Assembly (NCBI GenBank): GCA_026706845.1
Contig: JAPOXY010000148.1
Location: 1 to 36,640 of the forward strand
Origin: Gemmatimonadota bacterium
GTDB lineage: Bacteria; Latescibacterota; UBA2968
Length of the DNA: 36,640 bases
Direction of reading: 5' to 3'
The notes under the pieces were generated by a model. The model did no database searches, was not told the origin of the DNA, and was given only the letters and a program-made list of their open reading frames with translations. Position numbers and translations under genes: made by a program. Positions 24,812-34,634 of the stretch are shown piece by piece. The first letter of the stretch is position 1. Every line of letters starts with the position of its first letter.

Positions 24812-25618
24812 TCAGTCCCCCCAGACAATTTCGTGGGCGTTGATGACGGGTCCTTCGAGGCAGACGCAGCGATAGCGGCGGTCTTCGGTGGGATATGTTT
24901 TGTATTCGACTACGCATCCGACACAGGCGCCAAAACCGCAGGCCATGTGGTTTTCGAGGGAGGCATAGCAGGGGGCGTTTAATTCGGCGGCGATGTGGGC
25001 TACGCGCGCCATCATGGGATGGGGACCACAGGTGAGGATGGTGGTGTGGTTTGGAAGGGTGTGTTCGGCAATGAGTTCTGTGACAAATCCGCGGTGTCCT
25101 ATGCTGCCGTCATCGGTGGCGATGTGGATGGGTAGGTCGGTGGGTAAGAGTGCGGACATGTCGGGCAGGCGCGCGGTATTTGCCGCGCCCATGAGGTAGA
25201 TCATGTCGGGACGGCGGTCGGGGTGTTCCCAGGCCAAAAATGCGAGGGGGACGAGGCCGACGCCGCCTGCGACGAGGAGGATGCGTTTGGTTTTTGGGGG
25301 GGCAAAAGGGTTGCCCAGTGGGCCGCTGACGTCAAATGGGTCGCCGCATTGGGCAGAGGATAGACGTTCGGTGCCGGGTCCGATGACGTCGTAGATGAGG
25401 TCGAGCCATCCAGCTTCGCGGTCTGCGCGCAATACGCTGAAGGGACGGCGAAGATAGGGGGATAGGCCCGGGTCAGTCAGGATTTGCAGGAATTGCGCCG
25501 GGCGAGAGGCGGTTGCGAGCCGGGGCGCGTGCAGGCGCATGAGATATACGCCCTGTGCAATGGGTTCGTTTTTTTGTACGACGGCAGTTTCGGAGATGAA
25601 GTTCGGGATTTCGGGCAT
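24812..25618 (-). CDS. pyrK: Dihydroorotate dehydrogenase electron-transfer subunit
   Basis: 268 residues, normal for PyrK. It passes electrons from dihydroorotate oxidised by PyrD to NAD. Visible features are the FAD-binding RRPFSV, the NAD-binding AGGVGLVPL and LTCGPHPMM, and the [2Fe-2S] cysteine cluster CGFGACVGC with a later CVC (RYRCVCLEGPV). pyrD is not in the window. The gene lies in the same cluster as the two carB genes, six bases after the TPR-TonB gene, which fits pyrimidine synthesis. Confidence 0.93.
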   Translation of the reverse strand: MPEIPNFISETAVVQKNEPIAQGVYLMRLHAPRLATASRPAQFLQILTDPGLSPYLRRPFSVLRADREAGWLDLIYDVIGPGTERLSSAQCGDPFDVSGPLGNPFAPPKTKRILLVAGGVGLVPLAFLAWEHPDRRPDMIYLMGAANTARLPDMSALLPTDLPIHIATDDGSIGHRGFVTELIAEHTLPNHTTILTCGPHPMMARVAHIAAELNAPCYASLENHMACGFGACVGCVVEYKTYPTEDRRYRCVCLEGPVINAHEIVWGD

Positions 25619-25624
25619 TGTTGC

Positions 25625-27745
25625 TTACTCTGGCGGTTCAAAGTAGATGGTTATATCTATCCACATGTCGCGCGGTGCGTCTTCGTGTATGCCGGGTTCA
25701 AAGGTGTATTGTTTTGCTGCTTCTACTGCGGCACTGTGAAAGCGTTCGGGTCCCGAGGTTACGTGGACTTCGCCTACGCTGCCGTTTTTTAAGATGAGCA
25801 AGCGCAAGAAGACCGTGACGGGTTTGCCTTCGGCTCTGGCTTCTTCGGGGTATTCGGGTTCAACTTCTTCTATGACCTGAGGCTCTTCATCGGCATCTAC
25901 GGCTTCCATGATACCGCCTCCGATAATGACATCGGGTTTGAAGGCGGGTTTTGGAGGGGGTGTTTTTTGCGTTCTGAGCTTTGAGATATCAGGCGGGGTA
26001 GCCGTTGTATCCGGTGGTGCATCCGTTGTATCAGTTCGCGTTGTGTCGGGTTGCGTATCAGATGGTTGCGTTTGGGTGGTGTCTGCAGGCTCAGGCGGGG
26101 GGTCGAGGAATTTGCCCTTGAGTTTGTCGGTTGCAATTTTGCCGTATTGTGTGAGGGGGTATCGCTCCTGCACTTGTTCGTAAATGGTTTTTGCCTGTTC
26201 GCGCTGGTCCAGGTCATTTTCGTAGGTCCAGGCAAGGGCAAAAAGTGACTTTGGGGCAAAGAGGCTGTTGGGATATTCGTCGGCTATTTGTCGATAGATG
26301 GGTAAGATATCCCGTGCTGGTGTGCCTTCTGCGATGAGGTTTTCAGCTTCGAGAAATCGCGTTTCTGCCAGGTCATCGTCGGTGTGTTTTTGATTGAGGC
26401 GCGTCCTGGCTTCAACGGCATAAGGTGTGTTGGGATATTGGTCGAGAAGTAGTTGGAAGTGTTCGCGCGCTGCGGTTTCATTTTTCAGGCTGTCGGCATA
26501 AATAAGTCCGATGGCATAACGCACTTTGGGTGCCAGGTCAGTCGTGTCGGTCAGGCTCAATACGCGCTGGTAAATACTCAGGGCTGAATCGGGTTCGCCG
26601 AGATTAAAGAGGTATAGTTCGGCGAGGTCAAAAAGCGGTCCCAGTGCTTTTTGCGGGTCTTCGACTTTCTCGGCTTGTTTGGTATAGCGTTCGAGTGCTA
26701 CGAGATCTTTTTGCCGTTGTAAAGCCAGTTTGCCCTCATCTGAACTTCGGTCTTCGCGGACGGCTTTTTCGAATAGTTCTTTGGCTTTTTCCAGGTTTCT
26801 ACGCGATTTTTGTTCGATGAGCCCCAGGCGATAAAAAGCTTCTGCGCTGTATTCGCTACGGGGGTATTTTTTCCCGACGTCGCTGTAGATTTCTTCCGCG
26901 GTTTCAGTCTGATCTTTCAACCGGTATATATGCGCCTGTTTGAGGCGTATTTCGGCTTCGTATATGCGAAGCCGTTTGATTTTTAATATTTTTTGGTATG
27001 TGTCCAGCGCCCCGTCGTATTTTTGCTGGCGCTCGAGGGTTTCGCCAATTTTGACGCGGGTTTCAAAATTTGTCCTGGTATCGGGTTTTGATTTTAGCAC
27101 GTTTTCGTAGGCTTCAAGTGCTTCGTCGTATCGGTTCAATTCGAGGAGGTTGTTGCCCACGCCTTGCCAGGCGCGCGCGCGCAATTTGTGCTTTTTGTCG
27201 AGTGTTTCGAGCAGTGTTTTATAGGATATGATCGCGTCTTCTCTGTTGCCCTGTGCAGCTTCCATTTCCGCGAGTGCCAGATTTGCCAGGCCGTATAACT
27301 CGGGATCGGTTTCTTTCTCAAAAAGAGAAAATGTAGTCCGCGCTTCATTGGTGCGATCCATTGCCCAGAGTGCGAGGCCCTGCCAGTAGCGCGTTTCGGG
27401 GATTAGTTCGCTTTCTGGGAAGAGTTTTTGCAGTTCTTGAAATTTGGTGAGTGCTTCGGTGTAATCTTCGCGCCAATAAGACGCTTTGCCGATGAGTAGC
27501 AAGCTGTTGTCGAACCATTTGCTATCGGGAAAGTATTTGAGCACGATGGACGCTTTGAGTATGGCCCGCTGGTAGAGCGCGTTATAGGTCGCAGGTGTTA
27601 TTCGGCTGCCGGGGGTTTGGGATTCGAGGCGCTTTTGCTCGGCTATACTGTACTGTTGTTTGGCGTTGTAAAAGGTGTTGTAATACACGCTTTTGCAAGC
27701 CAGACAGAGGATGCAGAGGGATGTGATGTAGATGAGACGAGACAT
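25625..27745 (-). CDS. TPR-repeat lipoprotein with C-terminal TonB-like domain
   Basis: 706 residues. The N-terminus MSRLIYITSLCILCLACKS has a lipobox with C17 as the likely lipid site. Residues about 30-545 are TPR-like helical repeats of the outer-membrane assembly/YbgF sort (YFPDSKWFDNSLLLIGKASYWREDYTEAL; YPRSEYSAEAFYRLGLI; YPNTPYAVEARTRL). A low-complexity Thr/Asp/Pro/Gln linker follows (about 548-595). The last 80 residues are a TonB C-terminal domain (VEPEYPEEARAEGKPVTVFLRLLILKNGSVGEVHV...AAKQYTFEPG). The usual TonB membrane anchor is replaced by a lipid anchor. It overlaps no gene but is only five bases from carB2 and six from pyrK. Confidence 0.85.
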   Translation of the reverse strand: MSRLIYITSLCILCLACKSVYYNTFYNAKQQYSIAEQKRLESQTPGSRITPATYNALYQRAILKASIVLKYFPDSKWFDNSLLLIGKASYWREDYTEALTKFQELQKLFPESELIPETRYWQGLALWAMDRTNEARTTFSLFEKETDPELYGLANLALAEMEAAQGNREDAIISYKTLLETLDKKHKLRARAWQGVGNNLLELNRYDEALEAYENVLKSKPDTRTNFETRVKIGETLERQQKYDGALDTYQKILKIKRLRIYEAEIRLKQAHIYRLKDQTETAEEIYSDVGKKYPRSEYSAEAFYRLGLIEQKSRRNLEKAKELFEKAVREDRSSDEGKLALQRQKDLVALERYTKQAEKVEDPQKALGPLFDLAELYLFNLGEPDSALSIYQRVLSLTDTTDLAPKVRYAIGLIYADSLKNETAAREHFQLLLDQYPNTPYAVEARTRLNQKHTDDDLAETRFLEAENLIAEGTPARDILPIYRQIADEYPNSLFAPKSLFALAWTYENDLDQREQAKTIYEQVQERYPLTQYGKIATDKLKGKFLDPPPEPADTTQTQPSDTQPDTTRTDTTDAPPDTTATPPDISKLRTQKTPPPKPAFKPDVIIGGGIMEAVDADEEPQVIEEVEPEYPEEARAEGKPVTVFLRLLILKNGSVGEVHVTSGPERFHSAAVEAAKQYTFEPGIHEDAPRDMWIDITIYFEPPE

Positions 27746-27750
27746 GGGAT

Positions 27751-29562
27751 TTAAGAAGTGTGAAAGTCCTGGAGTGAACGAATGCGAATTGTGCTGTTGT
27801 TTTTGAGCGATTGGATGCCAGCAACAGCGGCGGCGGCTCCCGATAAGGTGGTTGTGTAGGGCAGGCCGTATTGTATGGCTGCTTTGCGTATTTCAGGGTC
27901 GGCGGCCTGAGATTGTTCTCCTGCGGGTGTGTTGATCATGAGAGATATTTCGCCGTTTTTGATGGCGTCGAGTATGTTTGGGCGCCCTTCTTGAATTTTG
28001 AAGATCCGATTACAGGCGATGTTGTGGCTTTTGAGAAAGGCGCAGGTTCCCCCTGTGGCAATGAGGCGAAAGTCCATGTCGGATAGTTGTTGGGCAATCG
28101 GTACAAGTCCTTCTTTGTCGCGGTCGTTGACGCTTAAAAATACGGTTCCCTCCTGGGGCAAGCGCACACCTGCGCCGAGTTGCGCTTTTTGGAAGCTGAG
28201 GCCAAAGTCGGTGTCTATGCCCATGACTTCGCCGGTGGATTTCATTTCGGGACCGAGGACGGTGTCAACACCGGGAAATTTGTTGAAGGGCAAGACGGCT
28301 TCTTTGACGGCGATGTGATTGATGGGGACTTCCCGGGTAAAGCCCTGTTCTACAAGTGTGCGCCCGACCATTGCGCGGGCAGCGACTTTGGCCAGGGGCA
28401 CGCCAATGGCTTTGCTGACAAAGGGCACTGTGCGCGATGCCCTGGGGTTGACTTCTATAATAAATACGTCTTCGCCTTGAATGGCAAACTGAATGTTCAT
28501 GAGGCCGACGACATTGAGTGCTCTGGCCAGGGCGTGTGTGTGGCGGCGCAGTTCGTCGAGGTTGGCGCTGGAGATCTGATAAGGGGGCAAGACGCAGGCG
28601 CTGTCGCCAGAGTGTACGCCCGCGCTTTCGATGTGTTGCATGATGCCGCCAATGACGACTGCCGTTGGATCTGCTACGGCATCGACGTCAAATTCGTGTG
28701 CGTCTTCTAAGAACCGATCGATGAGGATGGGGCGCTCTGGAGAGGCTTCTATGGCATTGCGCATATAGGCGATGAGGGCTTCGCGGTCATATACGATCGC
28801 CATTGCGCGGCCCCCGAGGACGTAAGAGGGGCGCACGAGGACCGGATATCCGATTTGTTCGGCTATGGCGATTGCTTCGTCGGTGCTTATTGCGGTGCCG
28901 TTTTCGGGTTGTCGTATGTCCAGTTCTTTGATGAGTGCGCCAAAGCGCTTGCGGTCTTCGGCAAGGTCAATGGCGTCGGGCGATGTGCCGGCGATGTTGA
29001 GGCCCCCGCGTTCGAGGTCGCGCGCGAGGTTGAGCGGTGTTTGTCCGCCGAATTGAACGATGACGCCGTCGGGTTGTTCAACATCGGCTATGCTGAGTAC
29101 GTCTTCAGCGGTGAGCGGTTCAAAGTAGAGTTTGTCGGATGTGTCGTAGTCGGTGGAGACGGTTTCGGGGTTGGAGTTGACCATGATGGTCTCAAAGCCG
29201 TCTTCTTTGAGGGCATAGGAGGCGTGGCAACAACAATAGTCGAATTCGATGCCCTGTCCAATGCGATTGGGACCGCCGCCCAGGATCATGATTTTTTGGC
29301 GATCGGATCGGATGGCTTCGTTGTCTGTCTCATAGGTCGAGTAGTGATACGGCGTGTAGGCTTCAAATTCGGCCGCGCATGTATCTACGGTTTTGAAAAC
29401 GGGCGCGACGCCGAGTTCTTTGCGCAGGGCGCGAACAGCCCATTCGTCACTTTGCCACAGGTGTGCCAGTTGGCGGTCGGAAAAGCCGTATCGTTTGGCT
29501 TTGAGCAGGTCTGCGCGAGAGATACGCGATTTTAAGTCGTTGAGGGTGTGCTGTTTTGTCAT
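27751..29562 (-). CDS. carB: Carbamoyl-phosphate synthase large subunit, C-terminal part (split carB)
   Basis: 603 residues. It begins within the oligomerisation domain (LKSRISRADLLKAKRYGFSDRQLAHLW, then VDTCAAEFEAYTPYHYSTYE). Next comes the second ATP-grasp half, which makes carbamoyl phosphate from carbamate (GGGPNRIGQGIEFDYCCCHA, VNSNPETVSTDYDTSD, VQFGGQTPLN, EVNPRASRTVPFVSKA), then the MGS-like allosteric domain (about 470-603, IATGGTCAFLKSHNI). The ATG comes two bases after the stop of the N-terminal gene, in a different frame. All expected motifs are present across the two proteins, so together they should make a working enzyme for arginine and pyrimidine synthesis. Confidence 0.93.
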   Translation of the reverse strand: MTKQHTLNDLKSRISRADLLKAKRYGFSDRQLAHLWQSDEWAVRALRKELGVAPVFKTVDTCAAEFEAYTPYHYSTYETDNEAIRSDRQKIMILGGGPNRIGQGIEFDYCCCHASYALKEDGFETIMVNSNPETVSTDYDTSDKLYFEPLTAEDVLSIADVEQPDGVIVQFGGQTPLNLARDLERGGLNIAGTSPDAIDLAEDRKRFGALIKELDIRQPENGTAISTDEAIAIAEQIGYPVLVRPSYVLGGRAMAIVYDREALIAYMRNAIEASPERPILIDRFLEDAHEFDVDAVADPTAVVIGGIMQHIESAGVHSGDSACVLPPYQISSANLDELRRHTHALARALNVVGLMNIQFAIQGEDVFIIEVNPRASRTVPFVSKAIGVPLAKVAARAMVGRTLVEQGFTREVPINHIAVKEAVLPFNKFPGVDTVLGPEMKSTGEVMGIDTDFGLSFQKAQLGAGVRLPQEGTVFLSVNDRDKEGLVPIAQQLSDMDFRLIATGGTCAFLKSHNIACNRIFKIQEGRPNILDAIKNGEISLMINTPAGEQSQAADPEIRKAAIQYGLPYTTTLSGAAAAVAGIQSLKNNSTIRIRSLQDFHTS

Positions 29563-29564
29563 GG

Positions 29565-31013
29565 TTAGTCCATCAGGGCGGCGAGTTCTTTTTCGACTTC
29601 GACGAGTTGTCGCATGTTGTCGAGAAACCAGGGATCAATTTTGGTGGCGTCAAAAATTTCCTGTACGGATAGTCCAGCGTCATAAGCCGTTTTGAGATAG
29701 GCTAATCGCTGCGAGTTGGGTTCGCGCAGGCCGCGTTCGAGGGCTTCGCGCGAGAGGGTGTTGGGGTGGATGTCTTTGCCGTCGGCACCAAATCCCGCGC
29801 GGCCGATTTCGAGAGAGCGCAAGCCTTTTTGCAGTGCTTCTTTAAACGTCCGACCTATGGCCATGGTTTCACCTACGGATTTCATTTGTGTGCCCAACAG
29901 ATCAGCGGTTTGGGGAAATTTTTCAAATGTCCAGCGCGGGATTTTGATGACGCAATAGTCGATGGTGGGTTCAAATGAGGCGGGTGTTTCGCGCGTGATG
30001 TCGTTTTGTATTTCGTCGAGGGTGTATCCAATGGCGAGTTTGGCGGCTATTTTGGCGATGGGGAAGCCCGTGGCTTTTGAGGCGAGCGCAGAGCTGCGGG
30101 AGACGCGGGGGTTCATTTCTATGACGACGCGCCGGCCCGTGTTGGGATCTACTGCAAATTGGATGTTGGAGCCGCCGGTTTCCACGCCGATTTCTCGGAT
30201 GCAGGCGATGGCATCGTCGCGCATTTCCTGATATTCTTTGTCGGTGAGGGTTTGCGCGGGTGCCACGGTGATGGAGTCGCCCGTGTGTACGCCCATGGGA
30301 TCGAAGTTTTCTATAGAGCAGATGATGACGACGTTGTCGTTTTGGTCGCGCATGACTTCGAGTTCGAATTCTTTCCAGCCGATGATGGATTCTTCTACGA
30401 GAATCTCAGAGGTGGGCGATAGGCTGAGGCCGTGTGCAGCAGCGTGTCTGAATTCTTCGATGTTGTACGCGGTGCCAGCGCCTGTGCCGCCCAGGGTGTA
30501 GGATGGGCGGATGATGGCGGGAAATCCGATTTCAGCCGTGATGTCGAGTGCTTCTTTGAGGGTGTAGGCAAATCGGCCTTTGGGAAAGTCGAGGCCGATT
30601 TTGTCCATGGCTTTTTGAAAGGCTTCTCGGTTTTCGGCTTTTTCAATGGCGTGTGGTTTTGCGCCGATCATTTCGACGTTGAATTTTTCGAGTGTCCCCT
30701 GTTCGTGCAGGGCCATGGCGGTGTTGAGGCCCGTTTGCCCGCCCAGGGTTGGGAGGAGGGCATCCGGGTGTTCTTTTTCGATGATGGCTGCGCATACTTC
30801 GGGTGTGACGGGTTCGACATAAGTCTTATCAGCCATTTCGGGGTCGGTCATGATGGTGGCGGGGTTGCTGTTGACCAGTACGACTTCGTATCCCTCTTCT
30901 TTGAGGGCTTTGCAGGCTTGTGTGCCCGAGTAGTCAAATTCACAGGCTTGTCCTATGACGATGGGACCAGAGCCGATGAGCATTATTTTTTTGAGGTCGG
31001 TTCGTTTGGGCAT
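29565..31013 (-). CDS. carB: Carbamoyl-phosphate synthase large subunit, N-terminal part (split carB)
   Basis: 482 residues, opening [30 protein letters not shown]. It contains the complete first ATP-grasp half, which makes carboxyphosphate and carbamate: [58 protein letters not shown]. The first part of the oligomerisation domain follows, ending [12 protein letters not shown] and a TAA. Full-length bacterial CarB is near 1,070 residues, which is what the two genes add up to. Split carB genes are known in Aquifex and methanogens. carA is not in the window. Confidence 0.93.
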   Translation of the reverse strand: MPKRTDLKKIMLIGSGPIVIGQACEFDYSGTQACKALKEEGYEVVLVNSNPATIMTDPEMADKTYVEPVTPEVCAAIIEKEHPDALLPTLGGQTGLNTAMALHEQGTLEKFNVEMIGAKPHAIEKAENREAFQKAMDKIGLDFPKGRFAYTLKEALDITAEIGFPAIIRPSYTLGGTGAGTAYNIEEFRHAAAHGLSLSPTSEILVEESIIGWKEFELEVMRDQNDNVVIICSIENFDPMGVHTGDSITVAPAQTLTDKEYQEMRDDAIACIREIGVETGGSNIQFAVDPNTGRRVVIEMNPRVSRSSALASKATGFPIAKIAAKLAIGYTLDEIQNDITRETPASFEPTIDYCVIKIPRWTFEKFPQTADLLGTQMKSVGETMAIGRTFKEALQKGLRSLEIGRAGFGADGKDIHPNTLSREALERGLREPNSQRLAYLKTAYDAGLSVQEIFDATKIDPWFLDNMRQLVEVEKELAALMD

Positions 31014-31031
31014 TGGGTACAGGGTCCAGAA

Positions 31032-32651
31032 TCAGGTGGTGAGGTATAGATCAAGACAGTCCGCACTATCTCGTATTTGGTGTATGGCGGCGGCAAAGTT
31101 TTCGATGATGTCACTGGCGATGAGGCTTATTTGTCCTGTTTTTTTAACTGCGATGTCAGCGGCGAGACCGTGGAGATAGACGGCTGTGCAGGCGGCGTCT
31201 GATGGATTGAGTCCCTGACCGATGAGTGCGGCTAATAGGCCCGTGAGTACGTCTCCTGTGCCGCCGGTTGCCATTCCCGGGTTGCCTGTTGGGTTGATGT
31301 GTATTTCGCCTTCTGGCGTTGCGACGATGGTCGGTGCGCCTTTCAGGACTGTGGTGGCTCCGATGTCGGAGGCAAATTCCAGAGCGCGTGCTATGGGGTC
31401 GCGCTGTATTTCGGCGATGCTGCACCCGGTCAGGCGCGCAAATTCCCCGATGTGCGGGGTGAGTACCAGGGGTGTCTCGCAGGCGCGGATTGCATTGAGG
31501 TCGCTGGCGAGGGCGTTGAGTGCGTCGGCGTCAATGACTGCGGGGCAATCCAGGTCGCGCACGAGGCGGCGGATGAGTTCGACGGTTTCTCGATGGGTGC
31601 CTAAGCCTGGACCAATGGCTATGCTGTCGGCTGTGCGACACGCGCGTTGTATTTCACCCCGGGCGCGCAGGGATAAGCATCTGACTTTTTTGACTTCGGG
31701 TAGCGGGTGGGTCATTGCTTCGGTGACTTTGATTTCGAGTATGTCGTTGAGGCTTTTGGGTACGCCGAGTGTGACGAGGCCCGCGCCTCCTTTGAGTGCC
31801 GCGTTTGCAGCGAGTGCCGCCGCGCCTGTGAGTCCCACGGATCCGGCGAGGATATATACTCTGCCGCAGTCTCCTTTGTGGGCGTCGGGTTCCCGGCGGG
31901 GGAGCAGGCGAGCACAGCGGCGGTTGTCTATCAGGTAGGTGCTGATGTGTTCGCTCTCAATTGCCGAGGGGGGGATTCCGATGTCGATGAGGTGCAGTTT
32001 GCCGCATTGGGCGCGTCCGGGATAGAAGAAGTGTCCCATGCGGGGCAGTGCAAATGTGACTGTGCATGTTGCGGTTGCACAGGGTCCTTCGATTTGGCCC
32101 GTGTCGGCGTTGAGTCCAGAGGGTATATCCACGGCAACTATGGGGCATTTGGCGCGGGCGAGGGCTTCTATAAGGTCGGCGTATATGCCGCGGGGAGGTC
32201 CCTGGATACCCGTGCCCAGGAGCGCGTCAACGGCGATGTCGGCATTGGTCAGTGCGTTTTGTACTGTTGCGATATGATCAACTGGCTGCACGATGTCCGG
32301 GGGCAGTCGGTCGAGGTTGATTTTTGCATCGCCTGTTATTTCCCGGGCGGATGTGGCTGTGAATACCTGGACTTTTGCACCGCTTTGGGCCGCTTGTCTG
32401 GCGATGACAAAGCCGTCGCCGCCGTTGTTGCCTTTGCCACAGAGGATGACGATGTGCCGGTTTTGGCGTTCGCCCAACAGGTTTTCTACTGCCCGGGTTA
32501 CACCCTGGCCTGCGGCTTCCATGAGTTCTATACCCGGCACACCACTGTCAATTGCCCGACGGTCAATAGATGCCATCTGGGAGCCGGTGATGAGCGCAAT
32601 CATAGGGGAGGGTGCGAGGTCAGGCGCGCGGTGTGAGATTTTCTGGGTCAT
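31032..32651 (-). CDS. nnr: Bifunctional NAD(P)H-hydrate repair enzyme
   Basis: 539 residues, the usual length for the fused protein. The N-terminal half is the NAD(P)HX epimerase (NnrE/YjeF_N): GSQMASIDRRAI, GIELMEAAGQG, and the GKGNNGGDGFVIAR loop. The C-terminal half is the ADP-dependent NAD(P)HX dehydratase (NnrD) of the ribokinase-like fold, with AGSVGLTGAAALAANAALKGGAGLV, AIGPGLGT, and the catalytic GNPGMATGGTGDVLTGLLAALI. It recovers damaged hydrated NADH and NADPH. Two starts are possible, ATG at 32651 or 32603; neither has a clear ribosome site, and the later one fits the family's N-terminus better. It heads the minus-strand cluster, 18 bases before carB. Confidence 0.92.
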   Translation of the reverse strand: MTQKISHRAPDLAPSPMIALITGSQMASIDRRAIDSGVPGIELMEAAGQGVTRAVENLLGERQNRHIVILCGKGNNGGDGFVIARQAAQSGAKVQVFTATSAREITGDAKINLDRLPPDIVQPVDHIATVQNALTNADIAVDALLGTGIQGPPRGIYADLIEALARAKCPIVAVDIPSGLNADTGQIEGPCATATCTVTFALPRMGHFFYPGRAQCGKLHLIDIGIPPSAIESEHISTYLIDNRRCARLLPRREPDAHKGDCGRVYILAGSVGLTGAAALAANAALKGGAGLVTLGVPKSLNDILEIKVTEAMTHPLPEVKKVRCLSLRARGEIQRACRTADSIAIGPGLGTHRETVELIRRLVRDLDCPAVIDADALNALASDLNAIRACETPLVLTPHIGEFARLTGCSIAEIQRDPIARALEFASDIGATTVLKGAPTIVATPEGEIHINPTGNPGMATGGTGDVLTGLLAALIGQGLNPSDAACTAVYLHGLAADIAVKKTGQISLIASDIIENFAAAIHQIRDSADCLDLYLTT

Positions 32652-32803
32652 GTTGCAGTTTTGTGCCTAAAAATACAGGAAGGGCACGGGCAACGCAAAC
32701 CCTTTTTTGGTGGTTGTAAGGATCGGAGATTATTGGGTGTTCGATTGATAAATAGAAGAAAAACAAAGTGTAATTGTAGTCAAGTTGATTTGATACAAAC
32801 CGC

Positions 32804-32832
32804 TTGACACAGATGGGGCGCTTATCTATACT
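32804..32832 (+). promoter_or_regulatory. Consensus sigma-70 promoter of the tRNA-Ser/gltX unit
   Basis: TTGACA at 32804-32809, 17 bases, then TATACT at 32827-32832. Transcription should start near 32839, seven bases before the first tRNA. This is the best-matching housekeeping promoter in the window. Confidence 0.85.
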
Positions 32833-32845
32833 TTTCGGATGGTGT

Positions 32846-32933
32846 GGTGGGGTGCGAGAGCGGTCGAATCGGGCGGTCTTGAAAACCGTTGACCCTCGCG
32901 GGTCCGTGGGTTCGAATCCCACCCCCACCGCCA
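32846..32933 (+). tRNA. tRNA-Ser (anticodon UGA)
   Basis: Acceptor arms ggtgggg (32846-32852) and ccccacc (32923-32929) pair. The anticodon stem gcggt/accgt holds loop CTTGAAA with TGA at 34-36. A long variable arm typical of serine tRNAs (gaccctcgcgggtc) and the T-arm with ggttcgaatcc follow. The CCA end is encoded at 32931-32933. Confidence 0.95.
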
Positions 32934-32989
32934 TTTATCTTGCATTTATACAGGTCCTTTGTTACTTTTGGCTGTTCGTTTTTGTTCGC

Positions 32990-33082
<93 letters not shown>

Positions 33083-33103
33083 ATATTCACAGGTCGATTT
33101 TCG

Positions 33104-34525
33104 ATGTCGGATACGGTTTTGCGTTTTGCGCCGTCTCCCACAGGTGGGTTTCACGTGGGGAATGCGCGAACGGCAATTTTTAATCATCTTTACGCGAAGC
33201 ACGACCAGGCAAAGTTGTTGTTGCGCGTGGAAGATACGGATCGAGAGCGTTTTACAGAGTCGTCTCTTCAGACGATTCTGGACGGTTTGAACTGGCTCGG
33301 TGTTGATTTTGACGCCGAGCCAGTGTTTCAGTCGCATAATGCCGAGGCGCATAAGCAAGCAGCCGAGCGTCTGGTGGAGACGGGTCATGCGTATTACGGC
33401 TATGAGACTGCCGAAGAGCTTGACGCGATGCGCCGGCAGGCGCAGGTCGAGAAGCGGCGCGTGCGCTACAATCGGGATTTGACGCCGGAACAGCAGGCGG
33501 CTTTTGAGGCCGAGGGGCGGCCAAAGGTTGTGCGGTTTAAGGTGCCTGCGGGTGAGACGGTCTGGCACGATCACATTCGGGGTGTGCAGCGGTGGGATAA
33601 TGCCGAGGTTGAGGATTTTGTTTTGTTGCGGCCCGATGGTTCGCCTGTTTACAATCTCGCGGTGGTGGTGGATGATCACAATATGGGTGTGAATATGGTG
33701 TTGCGGTCTGCGGACCATTTGTCAAATACGCCGAAGCAGATTATGCTGTTTGAGGCGCTTTCGTGGATGGTGCCGGAGTATGGGCATTCGACGCTGATTC
33801 TGGGTCCCGATGGCAGCAAGTTGTCAAAGCGCCATGGGGCGACGACGATTTCGGAGTATCAGGAGCGGGGTTTTTTGCCGGATGCGATGTTCAATTATCT
33901 CGCGCTGTTGGGATGGGCTCCCGGAGATGAGCGCGAGGTGTTTGCGCGTGATGAGTTGACCGGGGCGTTTTCTGTTGCGGGGTTGCTCAAGCGAGATGCG
34001 ATTTTCGATGAGAAGAAGCTGGTCTGGCTCAATGGCGAGCATATGCGTCTTCGTCCGGTGGATGCGGTTCTGGATGATGCTGTTCCGATTTGGGTTGCTG
34101 AGGGGTGGCTTACGGAGGCAGAGGCTTCTGAACGGCGGGGTGAGTTGTTGAGGATTGCAGAGTTGTTGCAGCCGCGGTTGCATACACTTGAGGATTTGAA
34201 GCATACGGGTTATTTTTTTGTGGATCCAGAGGTGTATGATGCAAAGACGGCTAAGAAGAACTGGAAGACGGATACGCCCGAGCGCGTTGCGTTGATGATT
34301 GAGCGTTTGGAGGGTTTGGATTCGTTCGGTGAGGGCGATATTGAGGGTGTGACGCGCACACTATCTGGTGAATTGGGGATTTCGGCTTCGAGGCTGATTC
34401 ATCCGACGCGTCTCGCGCTTTGCGGCGTTGGGTTTGGGCCGGGGTTGTTTGAACTGATGGCTGTGCTCGGACGGGAGACGTGTATTCGCAGGCTGAAAAA
34501 GGCGCTGGAGGTTTTGGGTTCATAA
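33104..34525 (+). CDS. gltX: Glutamate-tRNA ligase
   Basis: 473 residues, normal for a class I glutamyl-tRNA synthetase. The HIGH signature appears as PSPTGGFHVGNAR (10-22), the KMSKS motif as KLSKRHG (about 240-246), with LLRVEDTDRERF, and YNLAVVVDDHNMGVNMVLR between them. The C-terminal anticodon-binding helical domain is complete (KKNWKTDTPERVALMI ... LIHPTRLALCGVGFGPGLFELMAVLG). It charges tRNA-Glu; in organisms lacking a tRNA-Gln synthetase a non-discriminating form also charges tRNA-Gln, which cannot be decided here. It lies directly after two tRNA-Ser genes and before tRNA-Gln. Confidence 0.96.
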   Translation: MSDTVLRFAPSPTGGFHVGNARTAIFNHLYAKHDQAKLLLRVEDTDRERFTESSLQTILDGLNWLGVDFDAEPVFQSHNAEAHKQAAERLVETGHAYYGYETAEELDAMRRQAQVEKRRVRYNRDLTPEQQAAFEAEGRPKVVRFKVPAGETVWHDHIRGVQRWDNAEVEDFVLLRPDGSPVYNLAVVVDDHNMGVNMVLRSADHLSNTPKQIMLFEALSWMVPEYGHSTLILGPDGSKLSKRHGATTISEYQERGFLPDAMFNYLALLGWAPGDEREVFARDELTGAFSVAGLLKRDAIFDEKKLVWLNGEHMRLRPVDAVLDDAVPIWVAEGWLTEAEASERRGELLRIAELLQPRLHTLEDLKHTGYFFVDPEVYDAKTAKKNWKTDTPERVALMIERLEGLDSFGEGDIEGVTRTLSGELGISASRLIHPTRLALCGVGFGPGLFELMAVLGRETCIRRLKKALEVLGS

Positions 34526-34552
34526 TACCCTGAAACGCTGATTATATATTTT

Positions 34553-34623
34553 TGCCCCCTCGTCTAATGGCAAGACATGCGGCTCTGGACCGTAGAATCG
34601 GGGTTCGAATCCCTGGGGGGCAA
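34553..34623 (+). tRNA. tRNA-Gln (anticodon CUG)
   Basis: Acceptor tgccccc (34553-34559) pairs with gggggca (34616-34622). The anticodon loop CTCTGGA gives CTG. The T-arm has gttcgaatcc. Unlike the two tRNA-Ser genes, the 3' CCA is not encoded (the gene continues acccaaa). It starts 27 bases after gltX. Confidence 0.92.
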
Positions 34624-34634
34624 CCCAAAAATAA

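Noticed and set aside
28180-29535. Long plus-strand open frames opposite carB
   Set aside because: Antisense frames over a clearly coding gene with all catalytic motifs; base composition alone explains them.
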